Positions 11,392 to 21,234 are shown, counted from the first letter of the stretch. The stretch is DNA of 37,443 bases from Planctomyces sp. (GCA_002702685.1 PABD01000143.1:1-37443), one strand, 5' to 3'. Translations and numbers: made by a program. The notes: a model not told the origin generated them from the letters alone.

Positions 11392-11429
11392 AAAAAAAGA
11401 AACCCGCACCGAACGAGTCGATGCGGGTT
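11392..11429 (-). terminator. Intrinsic terminator of the oxidoreductase gene, possibly bidirectional
   Basis: Read on the minus strand, AACCCGCA pairs with TGCGGGTT across a 13-base loop and is followed by TCTTTTTTTG, a classic Rho-independent pattern. It lies about 28 bases past the stop of the minus-strand gene. On the plus strand only a weak T-stretch follows, so termination of queE there is possible but less certain. Confidence 0.8.
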
Positions 11430-11457
11430 CTGTTTATTGATAACGAGATCAATTCGA

Positions 11458-12828
<1,371 letters not shown>

Positions 12829-12834
12829 AGTCTG

Positions 12835-12840
12835 TTCCTT
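12835..12840 (-). promoter_or_regulatory. Ribosome binding site deciding the oxidoreductase start
   Basis: On the minus strand AAGGAA precedes the GTG at 12828 by 6 bases. The upstream TTG proposed by the ORF track would instead put 22 unrelated residues in front of the Tat signal. Confidence 0.6.
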
Positions 12841-13033
12841 TATGAAAGCTTGCGTGTATGGGGAAGGGTCGGGTTGAGCCAGATCGATCAACAAATCTGG
12901 ATATGTCAGTGTAACCCGTCCCCGAGGGGCAGAGCCAGCCTCTAATCAAGCTTTTTGCAGGCAGAGAGTGAGGTTTTGACGCGAAGAAAATCGCTGAAAT
13001 TCGCAATCAGCGCTGAAGGACTCCTCGAGTTCA

Positions 13034-13067
13034 AAGCCACAGTCAGCTACACGGAGTGGTGTGGCTT
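13034..13067 (-). other. Inverted repeat overlapping the stop of the proline-tail gene
   Basis: AAGCCACA and TGTGGCTT are exact 8-base arms around an 18-base loop, and one arm covers the stop codon. There is no T-run on the minus strand, so it could be a weak terminator or a 3' end stabiliser. Confidence 0.3.
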
Positions 13068-14247
13068 AACGAGGTTCGGGAGGGGGTTCCGGCTTCGGTT
13101 TGGGTGGCGCTTCCCGTTCAGGTTTGGGAGGGGGCTCGGGGCGTTCTCCAGCCGGACGATCGTCATTGGGACGACGTCCGCGCCCGAAATCTCCGCGACC
13201 CGAATCGGGACGCGAGAATCCGCGATGTTTTCCATCGTGCCGGTCGCGATTGCGGCGATAGTCCCGTTTGCGCTGCGAGATCATCATCCGTTCGATTTCC
13301 CCCAAATCCTGATTCAACCAGTATTGGGTCAGGAGTCGTTTGAATCGGTCGGGGGAATCGTTGATCGCGCCGATTTCGGTTTTGGCCTGTTCATTCAACT
13401 GGTCAAACACTACCTGCAATTCGTCGACGCTGGGGTCTTTCCCCTTCTTCTCGTAGTCGCGGAAGTACTTTTCAAGTTGCAGTTTCACGTAATGGACCAG
13501 GCCGATTCCGTGGGCCTGCGGCGGGAATCGTTCAATGGAATTGCGCCCCTCTTTACTCGAAATCTGCCGCACCATTTCATTCACGAGTTCCGGAGTGAAG
13601 ATAAGCGGGTCCTGCTTCCCTTCGCGCGACATCGACTGGAATTCCTGTTCGAGGGCGATCCGGAATACGCGGGCGACCCGTTCGGCCTGATCGAGTGACT
13701 CCAGTTCCTGCTGAACCTCCGGACTCAGTTCCAGTTTCAACTGCAGCGGTTTGAGGATCTGGGCGAGTTGATCCGGCAACTGTTCCAGTTCTTCCTCTTC
13801 CTGACGTTCACTTTTTTGAACTTCATTCCACCAGTCATTGAACGCTTCACGCTGTTTTTCCTGAGAGCGGTTTTCCTCGAGGAATCTGTTCACGAGGTCG
13901 AGACGATCATAAGTCGTAGATGCTTCAGCGAGTTCTCTTCGCTGCCAGGCGGTCAGGGTATTCAGCCACTCGGTATACAGGTTGAACATCGCGCGGCGGT
14001 CGCTGTCCCCCTGGATCGCCTCGTGCGTATCCCGGAGGGATTTCTGCTCGGCTGGGGAAAGCTTCTGAAAATAAGCGAGGTTCTTCTGAACCTGCAGTTT
14101 CTCGGAGTGCGTCATCGCCTCGACCGTTTGATCGGCGCGGGGATCGGCCGCGTTCGATTGACGCTGCAGTAGCATTCCGCCGCCCACCAGCAGCGACAGG
14201 ACCGCAGTCACGACAACCAGTTTCATTTTTCCGGAAAGCCGCATCAT
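13066..14247 (-). CDS. Secreted or membrane-anchored protein with charged, proline-rich tail; third gene of a sigma/anti-sigma unit
   Basis: I do not recognise this 393-residue protein by a named family. It has an N-terminal hydrophobic segment (about 8-27, VVVTAVLSLLVGGGMLL) that is either a signal peptide or an anchor. A long Gln/Glu-rich helical body follows (FQKLSPAEQKSLRDT, LTAWQRRELAEA), then a strongly basic RD/RG stretch (about 320-360) and a tail of PKP/PEP repeats. The SPAEQ-L helices are a little like those of DUF3106-type planctomycete proteins, but this is a weak resemblance. Its ATG overlaps the stop of the anti-sigma-like gene by 4 bases (ATGA), so translation is probably coupled. 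Position suggests it acts outside the membrane in the same signalling pathway, for example as a sensor; that is inference. Confidence 0.8.
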   Translation of the reverse strand: MMRLSGKMKLVVVTAVLSLLVGGGMLLQRQSNAADPRADQTVEAMTHSEKLQVQKNLAYFQKLSPAEQKSLRDTHEAIQGDSDRRAMFNLYTEWLNTLTAWQRRELAEASTTYDRLDLVNRFLEENRSQEKQREAFNDWWNEVQKSERQEEEELEQLPDQLAQILKPLQLKLELSPEVQQELESLDQAERVARVFRIALEQEFQSMSREGKQDPLIFTPELVNEMVRQISSKEGRNSIERFPPQAHGIGLVHYVKLQLEKYFRDYEKKGKDPSVDELQVVFDQLNEQAKTEIGAINDSPDRFKRLLTQYWLNQDLGEIERMMISQRKRDYRRNRDRHDGKHRGFSRPDSGRGDFGRGRRPNDDRPAGERPEPPPKPEREAPPKPKPEPPPEPR

Positions 14248-14780
14248 GGTTGGGCCTCCTCGGTTACGTTCCCCTCGTCCGGGAATTCCCCTCGAAGCGG
14301 CCCCTCCAATTGTCGCTGTTCCAATTGGTCGAGAAATTCGACGTCCCCGATCTCCCGGTAGAGATGGAGATTTTCATAGAGGGGGAGGTCTTCGAGGATC
14401 AGTTCGGAACTGGAGGGCCAGACCTGCTGTCCGACGACGTATCCTCCGAAACCGGCGACTCCGAGGACGGTCACCCAGAGCAGAATCGCGAGCCCGCGCT
14501 GCAGCCAGCCGAACCAGCGGCGATGTACAAGCGGAATATGTTTATCGAGCGCGGCAACCGAGGCCATGGTCTGCTGCGTGAACGTATCCGACGCTTTTTC
14601 CCGCGGCAGCATGTCGAGCAGGTCGAAACTGCGCGACAGCATTTCGACGTCATGCCGGGCCACTTCGCTTTGAGCGAGAAGCATCTCGACCTGGCGCGAT
14701 ACGTCTTCCTCCAGTTCCCCATCGAGATAGGCAACCAGATTCGATCGCAGATCAGAACTGACTCGAACGATTTTTTTCAT
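14244..14780 (-). CDS. Probable membrane anti-sigma factor
   Basis: This 178-residue protein has a short cytoplasmic N-terminal helical domain (about 1-80, with LVAYLDGELEEDVSRQVEMLLAQ, the pattern of anti-sigma N-termini). One membrane helix follows at about 94-117 (RGLAILLWVTVLGVAGFGGYVVG), and then an acidic outer part. The HxxxCxxC zinc motif of the ZAS class is absent, so it would be a non-zinc anti-sigma factor. It sits 67 bp after the ECF sigma gene and overlaps the next gene by 4 bases, which makes a sigma, anti-sigma, envelope-protein unit. It would hold the sigma factor at the membrane until a signal arrives; that mechanism is assumed from the family. Confidence 0.8.
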   Translation of the reverse strand: MKKIVRVSSDLRSNLVAYLDGELEEDVSRQVEMLLAQSEVARHDVEMLSRSFDLLDMLPREKASDTFTQQTMASVAALDKHIPLVHRRWFGWLQRGLAILLWVTVLGVAGFGGYVVGQQVWPSSSELILEDLPLYENLHLYREIGDVEFLDQLEQRQLEGPLRGEFPDEGNVTEEAQP

Positions 14781-14847
14781 GTGAGGACGCGTTTACGAAT
14801 GACGTTGACTAGTGTGTGAGGTGGTTGATCCGGTTCAGAAGATCGAT

Positions 14848-15462
14848 TTATCGGATGAGGGGTTCCAGAATGATTCGCAGCTTTTCACGCGTGCGCGCGA
14901 GCAGCGACTTTACGGCGGGCTCGGTCATATCCATGGAAGCGGCGATATCCTGGTAACTCATTCCTTCGAACTTGTGCAGCAGGATGGCGGTTTTCTCCCG
15001 GTCGTTCAGTGATTCGAGAGATTCCCGGACCTGACTGCGCAATTCCTCGCGAGTCAACTGGCGGGTGGGCATCAATGCCGATTTTTCGACGGCGATTTCT
15101 TCCTCGGGACGGACACCGAAGGTCGTCGTATTTCCCTGAGGCATCTCCACCTCTTTGCGGCGGCTTTTCTTCCGTCGACTGTTACTCGCGAGGTTATTCG
15201 TGATGTGAAAGAGGTAGGTCGAAAATTTGGCGGTCGGCTGATATCCCCGGCGTGTGCGGTAAACGCGCAGGAAAACCTCCTGGGCGAGATCTTCGGCCGC
15301 TTCATGATCACTCAGGATGTGAGAGAAAATCCCCACGATACGATCCTGATAATTTTCGACGAGCTGGCTGAAGGCCTTCTCATCCCCGTCGCGCACGCGC
15401 AGCATCAACCGCACATCGGGGTCTCTCAGATATTTCAGATCAAGGGAAGAGGTCGTAACCAC
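14848..15462 (-). CDS. ECF sigma-70 factor (RpoE-like)
   Basis: This 204-residue sigma factor has region 2 at about 20-95 (DEKAFSQLVENYQDRIVGIF, DHEAAEDLAQEVFLRVYRTR, FSTYLFHITNNLASN) and region 4 at about 145-200 (LNDREKTAILLHKFEGMSYQDIAASM, TEPAVKSLLARTREKL). These are complete sigma-70 ECF domains of the RpoE type, unlike the other sigma factor in this window. A linker with a run of basic residues (SRRKKSRRKE) lies between them. Translation starts at a GTG. The gene heads a three-gene unit with a membrane anti-sigma-like protein and the proline-tail protein, so its activity is presumably controlled from the envelope. No promoter matching its own likely target could be identified. Confidence 0.94.
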   Translation of the reverse strand: MVTTSSLDLKYLRDPDVRLMLRVRDGDEKAFSQLVENYQDRIVGIFSHILSDHEAAEDLAQEVFLRVYRTRRGYQPTAKFSTYLFHITNNLASNSRRKKSRRKEVEMPQGNTTTFGVRPEEEIAVEKSALMPTRQLTREELRSQVRESLESLNDREKTAILLHKFEGMSYQDIAASMDMTEPAVKSLLARTREKLRIILEPLIR

Positions 15463-15886
15463 GAAATTCTTGTCTCGAAACGGATATGTTCATCATCTGG
15501 GGGGAACGCCCGTTTCCGGAGGCCCGTCCGATGATTGGCTGATTCGTCAGTTCCTGGTGAAACCGGGCGCTTCCCGACAGCGGGAATTACCGCTAATGCC
15601 CATCAGTAAACTGGTTGTGACGATAAGGAACGTGCTTTTCAGCGCCTTAAGCACTGTCGGCAATCTATTTTTTCATTATGCCGCATCGTCACTGTGAATT
15701 GAACAACAATCACGGGAAAATGTAGCGGCAGAAATGGGAGAATCTGAACGTCGGCCCAGTCCGGGTTGCGGCGGTTGATGTGAGGGGGAGTTCCGTCTGC
15801 TATCATACGAGACAGCACAGCCCCTGTATGAATACGTAATCTCTCTCCGGCATTGCCTCCTGAAATTAGATTCTTTTGAGTTTTCC
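15463..15886. other. 424-bp divergent intergenic region, no gene seen
   Basis: This gap separates the ECF sigma gene (-) from the EboE-like gene (+), so promoters for both should lie here. The best plus-strand -10 candidate is TATCAT at 15801, with a TTGATG 20 bases earlier, which is a long spacing. The overlapping short ORFs in the track have no recognisable start signal or domain. Confidence 0.5.
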
Positions 15887-17080
15887 ATGTCTCTGAGTAC
15901 CCTGCCACTCTGTTATTGCACCAACGTGCACGCCGCCCAGTCCGTAGAGGAAGTTCTTGCCGGCCTGACTCGGTACACCGTCCCGGTCAAACAAAATTTC
16001 GGTGGTGATCTCGCCGCTGGCCTGTGGTTGGCGAAATCGGTAACCGACGAAATCCTGGCAGAGGCCGATGGAATCTCCCGCTTCGCTGAGGAGTTACAGA
16101 CGCGCGAACTCACCTGCCACACGCTCAATGCGTTTCCCTACGGAAATTTTCACAGCAGTCGCGTGAAAGAACAGGTTTATTTGCCCGACTGGGCCAGTCA
16201 GGAGAGGCTCGATTACACCCTCGACTGCGCGCGCATTCTGGCCGGCCTTGTTCCCGATGGTCGCGAAGGTTCGATTTCGACGGTCCCGCTGGGTTTCAAA
16301 GAATTTGAATACACTGACGATTTTGAAACCAGCGCCATCGCCCGGTTACTCGAACTGGTGCGGAAACTCGATGACCTGCATGACGAGACGGGCCGCGTCA
16401 TTCGCCTCGCCATCGAACCGGAACCGTTCTGCCTGCTCGAAACAACGGCCGAAACGATCGCTTTCTTCGACAAACTGTACGCCGCCGCCGCTGCCGCAGA
16501 CTTGCTGGATGAAACCAAACGGCACATCGGTGTCTGTTACGATGTCTGCCATCAGTCGATCGAATTCGAAGATGTCGCCGCCTCGATCGCTCAACTGGAA
16601 CGGCAGGAGATTCGCATCAACAAAGTGCATATCACCTGTGCGATCGAAATTCGCCAGCCAGGCGCTCATCCTGAATTGCGGGAGGTCCTCAGTCGTTATG
16701 TTGAACCGCGATACCTGCACCAGACGATGGCGCGAAGTGCGTCGGGCGAAATACGCAGACTCGTCGATCTGACCAAAGACTTTGCCCAGACGCCCCCGGA
16801 AGCCTTCGCTGAGGCAGACATCTGGCGCGTCCATTATCACGTCCCGGTCAACGCGGAGCAGGTCGGTCCCCTCGGGACCACACGCGCCGATATCCGGCGC
16901 GCCGTCGAGGCCGTCCACAAGCTGACCTACGCGCCGCATCTCGAAGTGGAGACGTACACGTGGGATGTGATGCCGGAAGAGCAGGTTGATCTCGTTGAAG
17001 GATTGACGGCAGAGTTGAACGCCACCCGCAAACTGCTGGGTTCGATCCGATTGGCGCAGACGAATATGATTATCAGTTAG
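15887..17080 (+). CDS. eboE: EboE-like TIM-barrel metabolite traffic protein
   Basis: This 397-residue protein looks like EboE, a TIM-barrel protein of the xylose isomerase type. The characteristic opening CYCTNVHAAQSVEEV is followed by LTCHTLNAFPYGNFHSS, IEPEPFCLLET and IGVCYDVCHQS, which look like metal-binding barrel edges (Glu, Asp, His). In cyanobacteria and other phyla the ebo genes are a small cluster implicated in moving a metabolite precursor to the periplasm. Here it is alone: no eboA, eboB, eboC, eboD or eboF lies in the window. The next gene, 88 bp downstream, is an RND/MMPL exporter, which may form a two-gene transport theme. The chemical role is not established. Confidence 0.75.
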   Translation: MSLSTLPLCYCTNVHAAQSVEEVLAGLTRYTVPVKQNFGGDLAAGLWLAKSVTDEILAEADGISRFAEELQTRELTCHTLNAFPYGNFHSSRVKEQVYLPDWASQERLDYTLDCARILAGLVPDGREGSISTVPLGFKEFEYTDDFETSAIARLLELVRKLDDLHDETGRVIRLAIEPEPFCLLETTAETIAFFDKLYAAAAAADLLDETKRHIGVCYDVCHQSIEFEDVAASIAQLERQEIRINKVHITCAIEIRQPGAHPELREVLSRYVEPRYLHQTMARSASGEIRRLVDLTKDFAQTPPEAFAEADIWRVHYHVPVNAEQVGPLGTTRADIRRAVEAVHKLTYAPHLEVETYTWDVMPEEQVDLVEGLTAELNATRKLLGSIRLAQTNMIIS

Positions 17081-17090
17081 GTGGCGTTTT

Positions 17091-17106
17091 ACTCTTCAGT
17101 AAGAGT
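17091..17106 (+). terminator. Weak hairpin after the EboE-like gene
   Basis: ACTCTT and AAGAGT form a 6-base stem with a 4-base loop, followed by a short TTGTGT. It is too weak to be sure it terminates, and the following gene may still be reached by read-through. Confidence 0.3.
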
Positions 17107-17126
17107 TTGTGTCAGGATGGGTCTGG

Positions 17127-17132
17127 TACAAT
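17127..17132 (+). promoter_or_regulatory. Candidate -10 element upstream of the MMPL gene
   Basis: TACAAT lies 36 bases before the GTG start of the exporter gene. No good -35 was found at normal spacing. Confidence 0.25.
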
Positions 17133-17168
17133 CAGACAGCAGGATCTTTTTCCAGGTTGAAATAACGC

Positions 17169-19484
17169 GTGAGCGAACCGCACGGACAATCAGATGAGTC
17201 GCCCGGGATGCTGAAGAGGATCGTCCGCTTCCTGATTTCCCTTCGCGCCGTGCTGTTGATGTGCGGCATTGCGTTGATCGCCATCTACTGGCCGGTCGCC
17301 AATCGCATCAGTTTCGATCAGTCGATCGAATCCATGTACGCCGAAGAGAACGCCTATCTGCGCGACTATGTCCGCAGCCGCGACTGGTTCGGCGGCGACG
17401 AGTTCGTAATCCTGGTGAACCGAAACCCCGAGTTGTTCACCAGCCCGGAGGACCTCGAGCTCAACGACGATGCGATCGAAGAGATCCATGCGCTCGTGAA
17501 AGAATTGACGGGGCGAAGCCCGGATGAGTTTCTGGAAGAGGTTCCGGAGGGGGAGGAAGAACAGACGGGCGTACCCGGGGTGCAGGCTGGCTCGGTGCAG
17601 AATCTCGCGACCGCTCTCGATTTCAAACATACGCGTAAGCGGGTTACCAACCTGATCGAAGGAATCCTCATCGGTGAGGATCGCGAGACGAATGCCGTGG
17701 TCCTGCGGCTCGAACCCGAGCAGAAAACAGAGGTTCCCCGATCGCAGACGATCGAAGCGATCAAAGAGATCGCGGAACGGCAACCCCGCACGACCTACGT
17801 CGTCGGCGAACCTGTTCAGATCCACGAGATGTTTACCTATGTCGAAGAAGATGGCCGTACACTGTTTTACGCATCTCTCGCGCTGCTGGGCGTCATTCTG
17901 CTGTCGTTTTTTCGCAGCATCCGCTGGGTGCTGTTGCCGGTCACCATGTGTCTCTTTTCGATCAAAGGGACGGAGGCGCTCCTCGTGATGAGCGGCGCGC
18001 AATTGAGCATGGTCAGCTCGATGCTCAACTCGCTGGTGATGATTATCGGTATTGCCACCATCACGCACATCGCCGTTCATTACCTCGCCGCCCGCGAGCG
18101 TCTTCCGGCGTTCGAGTCGCTCGCCGAGACACTGGAAAAACTGTTGCCGGCGATCATCTGGACGTGTGCCACCACCGCGGTCGGTTTCGGCGCTCTGCTC
18201 TCCAGCCAGATCCGACCCGTGCAAAGCTTCGGCATCATGATGGCACTGGCCACCCTGCTGGTCTTTTTTTCAGTTCTGTTGTTCGTGCCGGGGGGCGTCC
18301 TCCTTCGCGCAAGGAATGAAAATCGCTCTACAGGCGATCAAGGGGAGGGAGTAAATACATCCTCTCGACTGGGATGGATATTGTCCCATCAGGCCGAGAT
18401 ACTGGAACGGCATCCCTGGAGAGTCATCCTCACCTTCACGGGCTTGCTGATCTTTGCGGGGATCGGGTTTATGCGGCTGAAGGTGGAAACGGACTTCAGC
18501 AAGAACTTCCGCGAATCGAGCCCGATCATCCAGTCACTCAACTTTGTAGAGGATCACCTGGGGGGAGCGGGAAACTGGGAAGTGAACTTCCCCGCCCCTG
18601 CAGAAATCGACGAAAAGTTCCTCGATCGTGTGGCCAAGGTGTCTGACCAGTTACGGGACTTGCGCATCGACGAAGAGACGTACCTCACCAAGGTCGTCTC
18701 GCTGGCGGATGGTGTCGCGGCGATTCCTAAAATTCCGATCGTCGCCAGTTCGCTTGAGCAACGGCTCGGCCTGCTGAATGGCTTTCAGAAAGACTTCGTC
18801 ACCTCCCTTTACAATGCTGACGAGGGGAGAATGCGCATCGTGCTGCGGGCGAAGGAACGACAACCATCCGAGAACAAACTCGCCCTGATTCAGCAGGCGC
18901 GGGAGATCGTGGCCGACGAATTCGGGGAAGCAACCCCTACCGGTCTGTATGTACTGCTTGCGTACCTGATTGAAAGCCTGCTGAGCGATCAGCTCATCAG
19001 TTTTCTGCTGGCGGGCGCGGGCATCTTTCTGATGATGAGCCTCGCCTTTCGCAGTCTGGCGATCGGCCTGATTTCTCTGGTTCCCAACCTGTTTCCGATT
19101 GTCGTCGTGATCGGGTTCATGGGGTGGAGTGGTCTGCCGATCAATATCGCCACCGCCATGATTGCGTCTGTTTCACTCGGGCTGACGGTCGATTCCAGTA
19201 TTCATTATCTCGCCTCCTTTCGGCGAGAGCGCGCCGCAGGGGCGGGTTTTCAGGAGGCAATTGAACGGACGCATCAGGCCACGGGCAAAGCTCTCGTCTT
19301 TGCCAATTTCGCGTTGATCGCCGGTTTCAGCGTATTGACCCTTTCTCATTTCATTCCGCTCATTTACTTTGGAATTCTCGTCAGCCTCGCCATGCTCGGG
19401 GGCCTGGCCGGAAATCTGTTTCTGCTCCCCGTGCTGTTGAAGGCCGTCGAGCGATTCGCTCCCACGTCGGCCAAATCGCCGTAA
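17169..19484 (+). CDS. RND superfamily MMPL-type exporter
   Basis: This 771-residue protein has one membrane helix near the N-terminus (about 24-43), a large outside loop, then five more helices (from about 230: FYASLALLGVILLSFF, WVLLPVTMCLF, SLVMIIGIATITHIAVHY). The pattern then repeats in the second half (PWRVILTFTGLLIFAGIGF, a second outside loop, SDQLISFLLAGAGIFLMM, and LGLTVDSSIHYLASF near the end). This duplicated layout of six plus six helices with two periplasmic loops is diagnostic of RND/MMPL transporters, which move lipids or hydrophobic molecules using the proton gradient. Start is GTG, with no strong ribosome binding site. It lies between the EboE-like gene and the PAS-AAA gene on the same strand. 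The substrate is unknown; hopanoid or other lipid export is possible but untested. Confidence 0.93.
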   Translation: MSEPHGQSDESPGMLKRIVRFLISLRAVLLMCGIALIAIYWPVANRISFDQSIESMYAEENAYLRDYVRSRDWFGGDEFVILVNRNPELFTSPEDLELNDDAIEEIHALVKELTGRSPDEFLEEVPEGEEEQTGVPGVQAGSVQNLATALDFKHTRKRVTNLIEGILIGEDRETNAVVLRLEPEQKTEVPRSQTIEAIKEIAERQPRTTYVVGEPVQIHEMFTYVEEDGRTLFYASLALLGVILLSFFRSIRWVLLPVTMCLFSIKGTEALLVMSGAQLSMVSSMLNSLVMIIGIATITHIAVHYLAARERLPAFESLAETLEKLLPAIIWTCATTAVGFGALLSSQIRPVQSFGIMMALATLLVFFSVLLFVPGGVLLRARNENRSTGDQGEGVNTSSRLGWILSHQAEILERHPWRVILTFTGLLIFAGIGFMRLKVETDFSKNFRESSPIIQSLNFVEDHLGGAGNWEVNFPAPAEIDEKFLDRVAKVSDQLRDLRIDEETYLTKVVSLADGVAAIPKIPIVASSLEQRLGLLNGFQKDFVTSLYNADEGRMRIVLRAKERQPSENKLALIQQAREIVADEFGEATPTGLYVLLAYLIESLLSDQLISFLLAGAGIFLMMSLAFRSLAIGLISLVPNLFPIVVVIGFMGWSGLPINIATAMIASVSLGLTVDSSIHYLASFRRERAAGAGFQEAIERTHQATGKALVFANFALIAGFSVLTLSHFIPLIYFGILVSLAMLGGLAGNLFLLPVLLKAVERFAPTSAKSP

Positions 19485-19523
19485 TGTCACCTCCCGCTAT
19501 CACCCGACCTTAAGCAACATCGG

Positions 19524-20912
19524 ATGGCCGCCAAACGACTGCGTAACTGGGATTCGCTGGTGTCGGAAAGCCACACCCCCTGCTTCGCGCTGAATGCACA
19601 GCGGCGGATTGTGCTGTTCAATCGGGGATGTGAAGATCTTCTGGGTTGGACGTTTCGGGAATTGCGCGATCAGGAATGCCGGTATGTCACCGAGCCCGAT
19701 CCACGGCAGGCGCAATCCGTGACATCGCTGCTGGCACCGCCGGAGGAAGTCTGGCAGGGAGAGACGGTCGCCGTCCCGGCATTCGTGCGACATCGCACGG
19801 CTGCGGAAAAGCCAAAGTCGAAACTGATTCGCTTCACTCCCCTACTCGATGATGACGGCACCTGTCTCGGTGTCTGGGGAACGATCAACGAACTGTCGAC
19901 CACCAACCGCCCCGAACGGCCCCGTCTGTCCCATACGATTCACACGGAACTGGCGGCGCTCCGTATTTCACTGCGTCAGCGATTTGCGTTCGACCGATTG
20001 ATCGCAAAATCGACCGCCATGCATTGCGTGCTCGAGCAGGTGCAACTCGCCATCGGGAAACGGCAGCCTGTATGTCTGATTGGTGAGAGAGGATCGGGGA
20101 AACAGCATCTGGCGAGTACGATCCACCACGCTCACAACCCGACCGGCCGGGCGTTCGTTCCCCTCCGATGTCACAACCTGTCGGATTTTCAACTCGACGA
20201 AGAACTGCGCGAGTTATTCTTCGCGAGCGGAGACGAACAACTTCCGACCGGCCTGCAACCGGGCACACTTTACCTGGATGAGGTCGAGCATCTCCCCCGG
20301 GAACTGCAACAGTGGATCGTATCGCAGTATAAGGATGCGGCACCCCAACAGCCGCGTCCCCGCATTATGGTCGGTTCGCGTGTTCCACTGTCGGAACTGC
20401 GCGAAATGGAAACATTCACGAAGGAGTTCTACTACCTCCTCGCGCCGCTGCAGATACAGGTCCCACCCCTCCGCGAGCGCGCCGAAGACTTGCCGCTTCT
20501 GGCTCAGTATTTCCTGGAAGAATGCAATCGGTTATTCGAGATCGACCAGCAGATCACCAGCTTTAATTCTGACGTCTGGGAACAACTGCAGCTGTATCAT
20601 TGGCCGGGCAACCTGGATGAACTCTCTTCCACCGTGCGGGAAGCGTATGCCAACTGCCTCGGCAGTGAAGTCTCGCTGGACGATCTTCCCTTCGCATTCC
20701 GGACGGGACGCGATGCACAGCAATTGACGGAACCACTCAAACAGCAGGAACCCCTCGACGCGGCGCTCGAGCGGATTGAACGCGAGTTGATCGAAGAGAC
20801 CCTCGCCGATTGCCGTCAGAATAAGACCAACGCCGCCAAACGCCTGGGGCTGACGCGGGCGAAGTTGTATCGCCGCATGGAAAACCTGGGGATTCCGCTC
20901 GAAGAGGAGTAA
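19524..20912 (+). CDS. PAS-AAA-Fis regulator with degenerate sigma-54-activator ATPase
   Basis: This 462-residue protein has the three-domain layout of an NtrC-type regulator: PAS (about 10-115, SHTPCFALNAQRRIVLFNRG), AAA+ ATPase (about 155-385) and a Fis-like helix-turn-helix at the end (about 420-460, NKTNAAKRLGLTRAKLYRRM). Walker A is GERGSGKQ (187-194) and Walker B is LYLDEVEHL (249-257), so nucleotide binding may persist. The GAFTGA loop that touches sigma-54 is absent (ELRELFFASGDE stands in its place). The usual FREDLYYRL arginine finger is FTKEFYYLL, and sensor II GNVREL is GNLDEL. It therefore should not remodel sigma-54 in the normal way. It may act as a DNA-binding repressor or scaffold. 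It starts 39 bp after the exporter gene. Confidence 0.88.
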   Translation: MAAKRLRNWDSLVSESHTPCFALNAQRRIVLFNRGCEDLLGWTFRELRDQECRYVTEPDPRQAQSVTSLLAPPEEVWQGETVAVPAFVRHRTAAEKPKSKLIRFTPLLDDDGTCLGVWGTINELSTTNRPERPRLSHTIHTELAALRISLRQRFAFDRLIAKSTAMHCVLEQVQLAIGKRQPVCLIGERGSGKQHLASTIHHAHNPTGRAFVPLRCHNLSDFQLDEELRELFFASGDEQLPTGLQPGTLYLDEVEHLPRELQQWIVSQYKDAAPQQPRPRIMVGSRVPLSELREMETFTKEFYYLLAPLQIQVPPLRERAEDLPLLAQYFLEECNRLFEIDQQITSFNSDVWEQLQLYHWPGNLDELSSTVREAYANCLGSEVSLDDLPFAFRTGRDAQQLTEPLKQQEPLDAALERIERELIEETLADCRQNKTNAAKRLGLTRAKLYRRMENLGIPLEEE

Positions 20913-20994
20913 TTTTACTCGACTTTCGAGGCTGATCCCTGGAATTACGGCAGTCTTCGTCCGTTTATCTGGCCTCAATGATTCATCTCCCGAG

Positions 20995-21234
20995 ATGTTC
21001 ACCCGACTATTCATACATTCGATCGTTCTATTCTCCTTCGCCACACCCCTGTTCGCCGCCGAGGTCGATATTTCGCGGATCGGTACGATCGAGGGAGCGA
21101 CCGTCACCCTGCATCCCGGGGAACAGGTTCTCAATGGGCAGGTGATCATTCCGGAGTCCATTTCGCTGATCCGGACTTTTCGCTGGCGGGAGATCATGAC
21201 GGATCCCCCATCGGGCTCGAACCTCAACTGCTGA
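20995..21234 (+). CDS. Small hypothetical protein with signal peptide
   Basis: A 79-residue reading frame opens with a convincing signal peptide (MFTRLFIHSIVLFSFATPLFAA, with a likely AXA cleavage site). A short beta-rich stretch follows (GATVTLHPGEQVLNGQVIIP), and then it ends. I do not recognise the family. It lies 82 bp after the PAS-AAA gene and could be cotranscribed. It may be a real small secreted protein or the 5' stub of a longer gene now cut short. No matching continuation is seen in the following 120 bases. Confidence 0.4.
   Translation: MFTRLFIHSIVLFSFATPLFAAEVDISRIGTIEGATVTLHPGEQVLNGQVIIPESISLIRTFRWREIMTDPPSGSNLNC

Noticed and set aside
15470-15697. 75-residue plus-strand ORF with a hydrophobic C-terminal half in the sigma/EboE gap
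   Set aside because: It starts at a TTG without a ribosome binding site, its composition follows the intergenic DNA, and it resembles no known small protein.
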